Positions 1 to 6,115 of a stretch of DNA of 7,906 nt are shown here, piece after piece (position 1 is the first letter of the stretch; every line of letters starts with the position of its first letter). The notes beneath the pieces were generated by a model. It saw nothing but the letters and a program-made list of their open reading frames with translations, was not told the origin of the DNA and did no database searches. The stretch covers positions 1 to 7,906 of the forward strand of contig JAILQA010000398.1 of NCBI GenBank assembly GCA_024699205.1, given 5' to 3'. This stretch comes from Treponema sp. GTDB taxonomy: Bacteria > Spirochaetota > Spirochaetia > Treponematales > Treponemataceae. Both the position numbers and the translations under genes were made by a program.

Positions 1-1466
1 GCATGCTGATAGTACTGACCGGTAAGTCCTTCTTCCATCCAATAGTAAGATGCCTTTTCCTTTGCTACCTGCCAGCGTAAATCGGCAACAGCAGCGAGGA
101 TTGCAATCCGTAAATCTCTAGGATACATAGGAACAACAATACGCCCACGACTTGTTACGCGGTTGTAACGGTCGAATGGTTCCCAGCAGAAACCTCTGTC
201 ACCGTAAGTTGGAACCAGAAGAACGTAAGGTACAATTCTGTTTGGAACATTTTTGTGAACACGACAGAAAACTCCAGGGTCAAGAGATTCAATCCAGGAA
301 AGAATATCAATAACATTTTCGCGCGTTCCCGTCCCTTTTTCGGTACAGTGATAAAACTCCCGCGTAAAAATTGGGAACTGGTTTCCGCGTCTTCCTACCG
401 TCATCTTTGCCATCTGGCGGATTGTGTCAAATTCGGTATTGATTGCACTTGTATCAACAGTTGTAATTGCAGGGCCGTCAGCAAGTTTGTTTTGAACGCT
501 GGTGTATACACCTTTTGCTTCTTTGAATTCTTCCTGAGCCTTTGAAAGTTCCTTATCATTTTTAGAGAGGCGATGGAGCAAGTCTGTGATTTCGGAAAAC
601 ATTCTTCTCTGGCTTTCGGAAAGACTGGAAGTATGAGGTTCAAGTCCAATCACAGGAGTATGAACAAAAAGTCCTTCTATGCGGTTTCGAAGTTCGAGCT
701 CAATCATTGAGCGTTCATTTTCTTTGATGTTAAGAATATTTTCGGAACTTTGCAGTTTTCCAGAGTTTTTAGACTGAAGCTGCATGAGTCGGGTTTGTTC
801 TGCTGTAGCTGCTTCTGTAACTGTAAGATTTTTTGTTGACTGCTTTTTTTCGTCAGTCATGGAATTCTTCATTCGTCCGGAAGCAATTTCCTTAAACCAT
901 TCATCTACGTAAAGAATAGGTTCATTCCTTGGATTTTCAAAAATAACTCTTGAAAAGAATTCTTTATGTTCCGGTTTGAAAAGAGAAGGTAAGAGAATAC
1001 CAAAACGCATCAGCATTCTTTTTGGCATAGGCAGATTTAAATCAGCCATTTTTGGAGCCATACCGCGCAAGAGTTCCCAGAAACAGGTAACAATCTGCTG
1101 TCGGTAAACAGCTCTGTCTTTTGCATCCTGAGTTGTCAAATATTTTGAAAGAATCTGATGTACGCGCTGGGCAGAAGCGTTTTCACCTGTTAAGGCTGTT
1201 TTATAATATTTGGTGTCGTCGTAAACACCGCTTGAATTATCATTTAAAAATTTATCAATCTTATCAAAAGCTTTTTTGCTTAAGTCTACTGTGTGAATTG
1301 AATTATCAAGCGGTATGGAAGAGGTATTTCCTTCGTTCTTAGATAAAAGTGATTTATCAAATGTTGTATCGCTATCGGGAAGTGCTTCTATATCTTCTAT
1401 AGAAACCGTTTCCTGCGTATTAGCCAAAAGAGCAGCTATCTCCGGGTCGAGCTCTGATTCGTCCAT
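1..1466 (-). CDS. Large conserved-looking protein of unknown function with coiled-coil middle (3' end off the window)
   Basis: The reading frame is open from an ATG at 1466 to the left edge, giving 488 residues with no stop, so the C-terminus is missing. The start is supported by a GGAG ribosome binding site 7 bases upstream and by two good promoters. I do not recognise the family. There is no signal peptide or membrane segment, so it is probably cytoplasmic. Residues 1-80 are acidic and low in structure. Residues about 115-200 are a mixed, Met/Leu/Phe-rich folded region (PMPKRMLMRFGILLPSLF). Residues about 204-266 and 280-332 are rich in E, K, Q, S and look like two coiled-coil helices. From about 342 to 469 a compact domain rich in Arg and aromatics follows (FCRVHKNVPNRIVPYVLLVP, CWEPFDRYNR). 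The end of the visible part (WQVAKEKASYYWMEEG) is helical. Codon use resembles its neighbours. The coding call is firm; function is open, with a structural or scaffold role only a guess. Confidence 0.85.
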   Translation of the reverse strand, partial: MDESELDPEIAALLANTQETVSIEDIEALPDSDTTFDKSLLSKNEGNTSSIPLDNSIHTVDLSKKAFDKIDKFLNDNSSGVYDDTKYYKTALTGENASAQRVHQILSKYLTTQDAKDRAVYRQQIVTCFWELLRGMAPKMADLNLPMPKRMLMRFGILLPSLFKPEHKEFFSRVIFENPRNEPILYVDEWFKEIASGRMKNSMTDEKKQSTKNLTVTEAATAEQTRLMQLQSKNSGKLQSSENILNIKENERSMIELELRNRIEGLFVHTPVIGLEPHTSSLSESQRRMFSEITDLLHRLSKNDKELSKAQEEFKEAKGVYTSVQNKLADGPAITTVDTSAINTEFDTIRQMAKMTVGRRGNQFPIFTREFYHCTEKGTGTRENVIDILSWIESLDPGVFCRVHKNVPNRIVPYVLLVPTYGDRGFCWEPFDRYNRVTSRGRIVVPMYPRDLRIAILAAVADLRWQVAKEKASYYWMEEGLTGQYYQH

Positions 1467-1506
1467 TAAAAAACTCCTATAAATTTAAAAGGAATAGTTA
1501 AACTGA

Positions 1507-1534
1507 ATTATAGCATATATTTTTTAATTTACAA
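1507..1534 (-). promoter_or_regulatory. Proximal sigma70-like promoter of the large unknown gene
   Basis: On the minus strand there is a -35 TTGTAA (1529-1534), a 16-base spacer and a perfect -10 TATAAT (1507-1512), preceded by TGC as in an extended -10. Transcription would begin near 1500, giving a leader of about 34 bases that contains the GGAG ribosome binding site. Read from the sequence only. Confidence 0.6.
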
Positions 1535-1554
1535 ATGATAATGAGGAATAATGG

Positions 1555-1583
1555 ATTATAAATGAAATTACAATATATATCAA
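1555..1583 (-). promoter_or_regulatory. Distal sigma70-like promoter of the large unknown gene
   Basis: On the minus strand a -35 TTGATA (1578-1583) is followed by exactly 17 bases and a perfect -10 TATAAT (1555-1560). It lies about 48 bases upstream of the proximal promoter, so the gene appears to have tandem promoters. The distal leader would be roughly 80 bases. The DNA is very AT-rich, so chance matches are possible, but spacing and both hexamers are near consensus. Confidence 0.55.
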
Positions 1584-1623
1584 TCTTATTAGGTTAAAAG
1601 TATATTTTGCCGATAGATTATTT

Positions 1624-2352
1624 ATGAGAAGAATATTTTTAGTTGTTTTTTTGCTGGTATTTGCAGCCTCTGGATGTTTTGCTGCAAAGTTATATAAAAG
1701 TAGTGCTATAGCTTCTTTTTATGGAGCTGATTTTCATGGAAAAACTACTTCCTGCGGTGAAGCCTTTAATATGCATGATTTTACCTGTGCACATAAGTTG
1801 CTTCCCTTTAATACAATTCTGAGGGTAACAAATCTTTTAAACGGAAGGGTAGTTGAAGTTCGTGTAAATGACCGTGGTCCCTTTGTCGTAGGACGAGAAA
1901 TTGATTTATCTACCGCTGCTGCTGAAAAATTAAATATGATTGGAGCTGGAACGGTTGAAGTTAAGCTTGAAATCGTAAAAATGGGTGCCAATACAAAATT
2001 GAGCATGCAGACTGCTGAAAGTGCCAAAAAAATTATGGCAAAAAAAGGTGAAATCTTAAAAAATCCTTGGGAAAAAAGAACTGCATCTGAATCAGAAACA
2101 AAAAAAACTGCTGTTGCAAAGACTGATTCTCCTGCAAAAAAGGAATGGATTATTCAGGTTGGATCTTATTCACAAAGAGAAAATGCTCTGAATACTGCAA
2201 AAAAACTGTCAAAAGCGGGCTTTAAGAATATTTATCTTCAGACAACAAGTGAAGTTGTACGTGTTGTTATTAAAAATGTTACAGCCGAAAATCTTGAACA
2301 GACAGAATTAAAATTACAATCCTGTGGCTTCTATGATTATCTGAAAAAATAG
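1624..2352 (+). CDS. rlpA: RlpA-like septal peptidoglycan protein (DPBB + SPOR domains)
   Basis: RlpA proteins are exported; some are lytic transglycosylases that cut peptidoglycan strands lacking stem peptides, and the SPOR domain brings them to division septa. The 242 residues start with a basic hydrophobic signal peptide (1-17) and Cys18 in AASGC, a relaxed lipobox like those of spirochaetes; cleavage after CFAA by signal peptidase I is the alternative. The double-psi beta-barrel spans about 27-118: ASFYGADFHGKTTSCGE, CAHKLLPF (His57) and VNDRGPFVVGREIDLS (Asp83). His57 and Asp83 match the conserved His/Asp pair shown to matter in Pseudomonas RlpA. A Lys/Thr/Ser-rich linker (about 120-172) leads to a SPOR domain at 173-242 (WIIQVGSYSQRENA). 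ATG 1624 is the only usable start in the frame before an upstream stop at 1549, yet no Shine-Dalgarno sequence precedes it. It stands alone, divergent from the unknown gene and 91 bp before clpP. Confidence 0.92.
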   Translation: MRRIFLVVFLLVFAASGCFAAKLYKSSAIASFYGADFHGKTTSCGEAFNMHDFTCAHKLLPFNTILRVTNLLNGRVVEVRVNDRGPFVVGREIDLSTAAAEKLNMIGAGTVEVKLEIVKMGANTKLSMQTAESAKKIMAKKGEILKNPWEKRTASESETKKTAVAKTDSPAKKEWIIQVGSYSQRENALNTAKKLSKAGFKNIYLQTTSEVVRVVIKNVTAENLEQTELKLQSCGFYDYLKK

Positions 2353-2381
2353 TTTCTGTAGAAATAGAGATAATTTTCTTC

Positions 2382-2410
2382 TTGATAATTAGGTTTTAAT
2401 TTTATATATT
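2382..2410 (+). promoter_or_regulatory. Sigma70-like promoter of the clpP operon
   Basis: A -35 TTGATA (2382-2387), a 17-base spacer and a -10 TATATT (2405-2410) place the start of transcription near 2417. This gives a 27-base leader holding AGGAG (2434-2438), 5 bases before the clpP ATG. Both hexamers are one or two bases from consensus. It is the only strong promoter I see for the four-gene operon. Confidence 0.65.
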
Positions 2411-2427
2411 AATCTGTAGAGATTAAT
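2408..2427 (+). repeat. Perfect inverted repeat over the -10 and start site of the clpP promoter (candidate operator)
   Basis: The arms ATTAATCT (2408-2415) and AGATTAAT (2420-2427) are perfectly complementary around a 4-base centre GTAG. The repeat begins inside the -10 hexamer and covers the predicted start site, where a repressor would block RNA polymerase. It does not resemble the CIRCE element of HrcA or the CtsR heptamer repeat. For transcripts arriving from rlpA it could instead fold into an AT-rich hairpin followed by TTATTTT and act as a weak terminator. Neither role is proven. Confidence 0.45.
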
Positions 2428-2443
2428 TATTTTAGGAGTTCAC

Positions 2444-3058
2444 ATGAAATCAATTTACGCATCTCCGCTTTTTGATGACGACGAAGAAGAAAAAAAAGCA
2501 CCAAAAATGCCTGATCCCTTTTCTGAGAAATTTTTAAAGACACGACAGATTATTCTTACAGGCGAAATAAATAAAGATCTTGCTGATCAGATTGTAAGAC
2601 AGCTTCTTATCCTTGATACAGATGATTCAAAAGCTCCAATCTATATGTACATCGATTCTCCTGGTGGAGATGTTGATGCAGGTTTTGCAATTTTTGATAT
2701 GATTCGTTTTGTAAAAGCCCCTGTTTATCTGATTGGAATGGGACTTGTTGCTTCTGCTGCAACTCTTGTTCTTCTTGCTGTTCCAAAGGATAAAAGATTT
2801 GGACTTCCAAACAGCCGTTATCTTATTCATCAGCCTCTTGGTGGAATGAAGGGGGTAGCTTCTGATATCGAAATCTATGCCCGCGATATGGAAAAAATCC
2901 GTGCCAAAATTAACAAACTTATTGCTGACGAAACAGGAACTTCTCTTGAGCAGGTAACAAAAGATACTGACAGAGATTACTGGCTGGATGCTGATGAATC
3001 TGTTAAATATGGACTTATCAGTAAGATTATTTCTAACAGGGATGAATTGAAAAAATAA
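2444..3058 (+). CDS. clpP: ATP-dependent Clp protease proteolytic subunit (ClpP paralog)
   Basis: ClpP is a serine peptidase that forms a double seven-membered ring in the cytoplasm and degrades proteins fed in by ClpX or ClpA/ClpC. All three catalytic residues are visible at family spacing: Ser104 (GLVAS), His129 (RYLIHQPLGG) and Asp178 (DTDRD). Ser-His is 25 and His-Asp 49 residues, as in E. coli. MYIDSPGGDVDAG (68-80) and the head-helix region (141-165) are also typical. The length, 204 residues, is normal. The N-terminus is odd: the usual ERAYDIYSRLL segment is replaced by an acidic, Pro-containing stretch (FDDDEEEKKAPKMPDPFSEK, 10-29). No clpX or tig is adjacent, so this is probably the second ClpP that several spirochaetes carry rather than the clpX-linked one. 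ATG 2444 has AGGAG 5 bases upstream. It is the first gene of the operon. Confidence 0.95.
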   Translation: MKSIYASPLFDDDEEEKKAPKMPDPFSEKFLKTRQIILTGEINKDLADQIVRQLLILDTDDSKAPIYMYIDSPGGDVDAGFAIFDMIRFVKAPVYLIGMGLVASAATLVLLAVPKDKRFGLPNSRYLIHQPLGGMKGVASDIEIYARDMEKIRAKINKLIADETGTSLEQVTKDTDRDYWLDADESVKYGLISKIISNRDELKK

Positions 3059-3060
3059 TT

Positions 3061-3957
3061 ATGACTTTTGCCTTAACGCAGCTTCTTGTTGATAATATTC
3101 AGACGGCCCTTGAAAATCAGGAGAAATCCTTTATTGTGGATGCTGAAAACTGTGGTATTATAGAGAAAAATGACAGCGTTACGGTAGATGACGAAAAGTT
3201 CTATAATTTACCTGAATGGACTTCTGCTGACGGTTTTAAATTGCGAGAGGATTTTGTAAATAATCTTTATTCACCTCTTGCAAGGGAAGAATTACAGGGA
3301 ATATTACATTCAGGAAGGGGGGTTTTTAAGAGTTTTAGAAATGTATTAAAAAAGTACCCGGAAGTTGAAAAAAAATGGCATGTTTTTAAAAACAGAACGA
3401 TGAATAAATATATCAACGACTGGTATAATTCTTTGCGCGAAATATGGGGACTTGAAAAACTTGATTATATTCCTGAGTCGGATGAAATGCTGATTCATGA
3501 TGATTTTTCTTTTTCGGAATATAATTCAGACAATCAGGAAGAAATATTTTTGAATATAAGCGCAGCTTTAAAAACTGAATATGGTGAAATATCAGAAGAA
3601 ATTATTGCGGCCTTTAGTGAAATGTGGAAGAGTTCTTTTTTGAGTTTTGATTCTTCTTCGCAAATTGGATATTTATGCCGCAGTCTTTCGGATGATTTTG
3701 CAGGATGTATTACCGCAGCTCCAGTATCAGAAAATAATAAGAAGGTTATGATTTTGACAAGCCTTTTTGTTTCTAATGGTTTCCGTGGTCTGGGCATTGG
3801 AACAGAATTACTTTCAATGTGTCTGGCAGAATTAAAACGAAACGGAAAAGATTGGATTTTATTGCCAAATATTATTTTACCGGAAAGTCTTGAACAATTA
3901 TTAATACGAACAGGTTTTGAGAAAATTGGTTCCGGATATGCAGCCAAGTTGCTGTAG
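3061..3957 (+). CDS. UPF0158-like domain fused to a GNAT N-acetyltransferase
   Basis: The 298-residue protein has two parts. Residues 1 to about 135 resemble the uncharacterised UPF0158 family: ALENQEKSFIVDAENCG near the start, then ELQGILHSGRGVFKSFRNVL, YPEVEKKWHVFKNR and a helix ending DWYNSL. Residues about 155-298 are a GNAT domain that would move an acetyl group from acetyl-CoA to an amine. The acetyl-CoA loop is clear in FRGLGIGTELL (R242-G-L-G-I-G247), preceded by strand VMILTSLFVS and followed by a helix and the closing strand NIILPESLEQLLIRTGFEKIG. The GNAT call is firm and the UPF0158 call is moderate, from memory of the family pattern. The substrate is unknown. The ATG follows the clpP stop by only 2 bp and has no strong ribosome binding site, so translation is probably coupled to clpP. 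Confidence 0.8.
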   Translation: MTFALTQLLVDNIQTALENQEKSFIVDAENCGIIEKNDSVTVDDEKFYNLPEWTSADGFKLREDFVNNLYSPLAREELQGILHSGRGVFKSFRNVLKKYPEVEKKWHVFKNRTMNKYINDWYNSLREIWGLEKLDYIPESDEMLIHDDFSFSEYNSDNQEEIFLNISAALKTEYGEISEEIIAAFSEMWKSSFLSFDSSSQIGYLCRSLSDDFAGCITAAPVSENNKKVMILTSLFVSNGFRGLGIGTELLSMCLAELKRNGKDWILLPNIILPESLEQLLIRTGFEKIGSGYAAKLL

Positions 3958-3971
3958 TTTATTTTTTTATT

Positions 3972-3977
3972 AAGGAG
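3972..3977 (+). promoter_or_regulatory. Strong ribosome binding site of the DbpA-domain gene
   Basis: AAGGAG lies 6 bases before the ATG at 3984, in the 26-base gap after the GNAT stop. It fixes the start and suggests this gene is translated independently of its upstream neighbour. Confidence 0.7.
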
Positions 3978-3983
3978 TTTCCA

Positions 3984-4751
3984 ATGAGCTACAATAGGTA
4001 TAGCCGAGATTTTGAAATTAACGAGAGTAAAATTGCAGATTTTTTGAATAATGCTGTAGAAAAAATTAACACAGAGGAAGATATTGATACTCTTACTGAA
4101 TTGATTTCTCTTTTTAGAAAAAATGTTCCTCTCAGCAGAAGAAAGTATGTAACTGCATTATTATTAAAAGAAGTTTTGAAGCACAGTCATTCTTACCTGC
4201 GTGGTAACAGAAATGCTGAACGTCATGCTTCATCTAAAACAAGAAACGAAAACAGAGACTATAAAAACGAATATAAAAATCAGCGCCCAGAAAAAGCTGA
4301 AAGTGCAGAAGCAACTGCCACAGAAACAGAAGAAAGACCACGCCATCCACGTGTAGAGATTCCTGAAGATCAGGCAACTTCTATTTTTGTAAGCATTGGT
4401 AAAAATCGCCGCGTTTATCCAAGAGATTTAGTTGGTCTTTTGGTTGCTGTTGGTGGTTTGGAAAGAGACAGAATTGGTGATATCAAGGTTCTTGCAAATT
4501 ATTCTTTTGTTCAGCTTTATACAGAAGATTGTCAGACAGCTATTGATAAATTGAACGGTTATGATTATAGAGGCCGCAAACTTGCAGTAAGTTTTTCTCA
4601 TCAGAAGGAAGATGAGGTTGCAGCTGATGAAAATGAAGCAGTTGAAGCTCAGACAGATGAGGAAGAAATTGCAATGACAGAAGAAGATGCTGCCGCTTAT
4701 GCTGCTGCAGAAAAAGCTGCTTCGGACAAGGAACCATTTGGAAACATCTAA
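3984..4751 (+). CDS. Stand-alone DbpA-type RNA-binding domain protein
   Basis: The DbpA RNA-binding domain is an RRM-like fold normally found at the C-terminus of DEAD-box RNA helicases such as DbpA, where it binds structured RNA. Here it sits at residues about 132-205 of a 255-residue protein: SIFVSIGKNRRVYPRDLVGL, GDIKVLANYSFVQLYTED, LNGYDYRGRKLAVSFS. No helicase motif (DEAD, SAT, Walker A) is present. Residues 12-75 are helical and possibly mediate protein contacts. Residues 75-125 are a charged disordered linker rich in R, N, K, E. The C-terminal 45 residues are strongly acidic and alanine-rich (DEEEIAMTEEDAAAYAAAEK). It may bind rRNA or mRNA or assist a helicase in trans, but that is inference. 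It follows the GNAT gene by 26 bp and overlaps the next gene by 14 bp. Confidence 0.85.
   Translation: MSYNRYSRDFEINESKIADFLNNAVEKINTEEDIDTLTELISLFRKNVPLSRRKYVTALLLKEVLKHSHSYLRGNRNAERHASSKTRNENRDYKNEYKNQRPEKAESAEATATETEERPRHPRVEIPEDQATSIFVSIGKNRRVYPRDLVGLLVAVGGLERDRIGDIKVLANYSFVQLYTEDCQTAIDKLNGYDYRGRKLAVSFSHQKEDEVAADENEAVEAQTDEEEIAMTEEDAAAYAAAEKAASDKEPFGNI
4728..4733 (+). promoter_or_regulatory. Ribosome binding site that decides a TTG start for the metallo-hydrolase
   Basis: AAGGAA sits about 5 bases before an in-frame TTG at 4738, inside the end of the preceding gene. The next ATG upstream in this frame (4687) has no comparable site and would add a 17-residue N-terminus (LPLMLLQKKLL...) that is merely the shadow of the Ala-rich tail of the overlapping gene. 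Confidence 0.65.
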
Positions 4752-5400
4752 AATTCATGTAATCAGGACAGGTTTTCTCTCTACAAACAGTCTGGTAGTT
4801 TCTTTGGGAAATAAAGAAGTTTTTGTTGTAGATCCCGCTGACTGCAAAGAAAGCAGGGATGAAAATAAAATTCTTGATTATCTTAAAGCAAACAAACTGG
4901 AATGTCTGGGAATTGTCCTGACTCACAGTCATTTTGATCACATAATGGGGCTGGAAAATCTTAAAAAGGCTTTTCCAAAAGCCCCGATTTTAATTCATCA
5001 GGCAGAAGCAGAGGAGCTGCAAAATCCACCAGGACCAATGAATCGTTCTCTCTTAGATGATTTTTGTATGAGCTATTTGCTAGAGCCTGTTTCAAAATTG
5101 CCTGCTGCAGATATTTTACTGCAGGATAAGCAGACCTTGGAGTGTATAGCTGATTACGGCAAAAACTGGACTGTAATTCATACTCCAGGGCACACTCCCG
5201 GCTCAATTTGCCTTTACAATCAAAAAGATAATATTTTAATTTCTGGTGATACTTTGTTTGCTGATGGTGGTTACGGTCGAACAGATATGTATGGCGGAAA
5301 TTATTCTAAAATTGCCCACAGTCTTGCCATGCTCAAGGTAAGTATTCCTTCTGGTACTAAGGTTTATCCTGGCCACGAAGCATTTGGCTTTTTTATTTAA
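4738..5400 (+). CDS. Metallo-beta-lactamase-fold hydrolase, glyoxalase II-like
   Basis: Small proteins of this type hydrolyse thioesters or related small molecules with two metal ions in the cytoplasm; the best-known relatives are glyoxalase II and YcbL. The metal ligands are all visible: H63-S-H65-F-D67-H68 (LTHSHFDHIMG), His152 (HTPGHTPGS), bridging Asp171 (ISGDTLFADGGYGRTD) and His213 (YPGHEAF). Numbering assumes the TTG start at 4738, giving 220 residues; the alternative ATG at 4687 gives 237 but is poorly supported. The C-terminus stops only 7 residues after His213, shorter than the usual tail with PGHG..TT..E...NP. I checked the other two frames past the stop and found no missing tail, so this looks natural. 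No glutathione-binding C-terminal domain of true glyoxalase II is present. It overlaps the RNA-binding gene by 14 bp and is last in the operon. The substrate is unknown. Confidence 0.88.
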   Translation: METSKIHVIRTGFLSTNSLVVSLGNKEVFVVDPADCKESRDENKILDYLKANKLECLGIVLTHSHFDHIMGLENLKKAFPKAPILIHQAEAEELQNPPGPMNRSLLDDFCMSYLLEPVSKLPAADILLQDKQTLECIADYGKNWTVIHTPGHTPGSICLYNQKDNILISGDTLFADGGYGRTDMYGGNYSKIAHSLAMLKVSIPSGTKVYPGHEAFGFFI

Positions 5401-5411
5401 GATTAAAAGCC
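5386..5411. terminator. Weak candidate bidirectional terminator between convergent genes
   Basis: GGCTTTT (5386-5392) and AAAAGCC (5405-5411) form a 7-bp stem around a 12-base AT-rich loop. The loop contains both stop codons of the two converging genes, 2 bp apart. The plus strand is followed only by TTTC and the minus strand has no U tract, so the match to an intrinsic terminator is poor. Its position is the main argument. Confidence 0.3.
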
Positions 5412-6104
5412 TTTCATAATTGAAAAAGAAGCTTTTGCCGAACAGTAGTGATTTTCAATTTTTAAAAATGCTGCATCTATAAAGGTTTTCTCTACAGTTA
5501 AAATTGCAAAAGTTGCAGGCATTCCTCCTCTAGGACGGCTTATACTTCCAGGATTTATAAGACGACAGTCTTTTCCATCCAAATCTTCGGGAATATGGGT
5601 ATGCCCGTAGATTACCGTTTTACAGTTATTTTCTCTTGCAATTCCTGCTATTGGTTCGTAAGTGTATTCAATATTTTGTAAATGTCCGTGGGTAATATAA
5701 AGATTCTGACCGTTCACATTTAAAAGCTGGCTGTAAGGCATAATGACACTGCCTTTTAATAAGGTTCTTGCTTCCAAATTGTATTTTCCAATGTCATAGG
5801 AAAGTGGAAAAGTATGAGGGTCATTATTTCCGCGTACAAAGGCAAGTACAGAAGGAAGACATTTTCTAAAATCTTCCCTTTCATTTGCTTCTTCAAGAAT
5901 TTCTGATAAATCTCTGGCTCCATCTCCGCCAAAAATAAGAGCATCACAATTTGGGCCAAATTCCTTTATTATTCTTGCAAAAAGTCTATAATCACCATGC
6001 GAATCTGAGATTGTAAGAAGGCGGGCATGGTCTTTTTGTTCAAGAGCCTTTATAGCTTCGGGTGAACCAATTAACCCGCTTGTCTGCTGAAATAATTCAA
6101 TCAT
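5403..6104 (-). CDS. YfcE/MJ0936-type metallophosphoesterase
   Basis: Enzymes of this calcineurin-like family use two divalent metals to cleave phosphodiester or phosphomonoester bonds in the cytoplasm; E. coli YfcE acts on model phosphodiesters, and the natural substrate is generally unknown. The 233 residues carry the full ligand set: Asp34 and His36 (ISDSHGD), Asp61 (IFGGDGARD), Asn93 (VRGNNDP), His139 and His141 (ITHGHLQ), His168 and His170 (YGHTHIP), followed by the typical LINPGSISRPRGG. About 28 residues precede the first motif, where most relatives have only a few. The start at 6104 is backed by GAGG 5 bases upstream (6110-6113), so the extension seems real. The gene begins 11 bp after the lipoprotein stop codon and its ribosome binding site lies in that gap, indicating a shared transcript. 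Confidence 0.9.
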   Translation of the reverse strand: MIELFQQTSGLIGSPEAIKALEQKDHARLLTISDSHGDYRLFARIIKEFGPNCDALIFGGDGARDLSEILEEANEREDFRKCLPSVLAFVRGNNDPHTFPLSYDIGKYNLEARTLLKGSVIMPYSQLLNVNGQNLYITHGHLQNIEYTYEPIAGIARENNCKTVIYGHTHIPEDLDGKDCRLINPGSISRPRGGMPATFAILTVEKTFIDAAFLKIENHYCSAKASFSIMKGF

Positions 6105-6115
6105 AACATCCTCGA

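Noticed and set aside
255..545. Open frame of 96 residues on the plus strand
   Set aside because: It lies wholly inside the large minus-strand gene, lacks a ribosome binding site and reads as low-quality Cys/Phe-rich sequence.
1121..1342. Open frame of 73 residues on the plus strand
   Set aside because: It is antisense to the large unknown gene, has no start signal and shows no domain.
2409..2433. Strong rho-independent terminator after rlpA
   Set aside because: The stem is almost all A/T with a short, interrupted U tract, and it overlaps the clpP promoter, so an operator reading is at least as likely.
3534..3947. Minus-strand frame of 137 residues opposite the GNAT domain
   Set aside because: The plus frame carries a clear acetyl-CoA motif and fits the operon; the minus frame is a shadow.
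4540..4941. Minus-strand frame of 133 residues across the RNA-binding/hydrolase junction
   Set aside because: It runs antisense to two supported genes, and its Leu/Gln/His-rich middle is the complement of the Glu/Ala-rich tail region.
5350..5440. Frameshift truncating the metallo-hydrolase C-terminus
   Set aside because: Neither alternative frame past 5400 encodes a recognisable MBL tail, so the short end appears natural.
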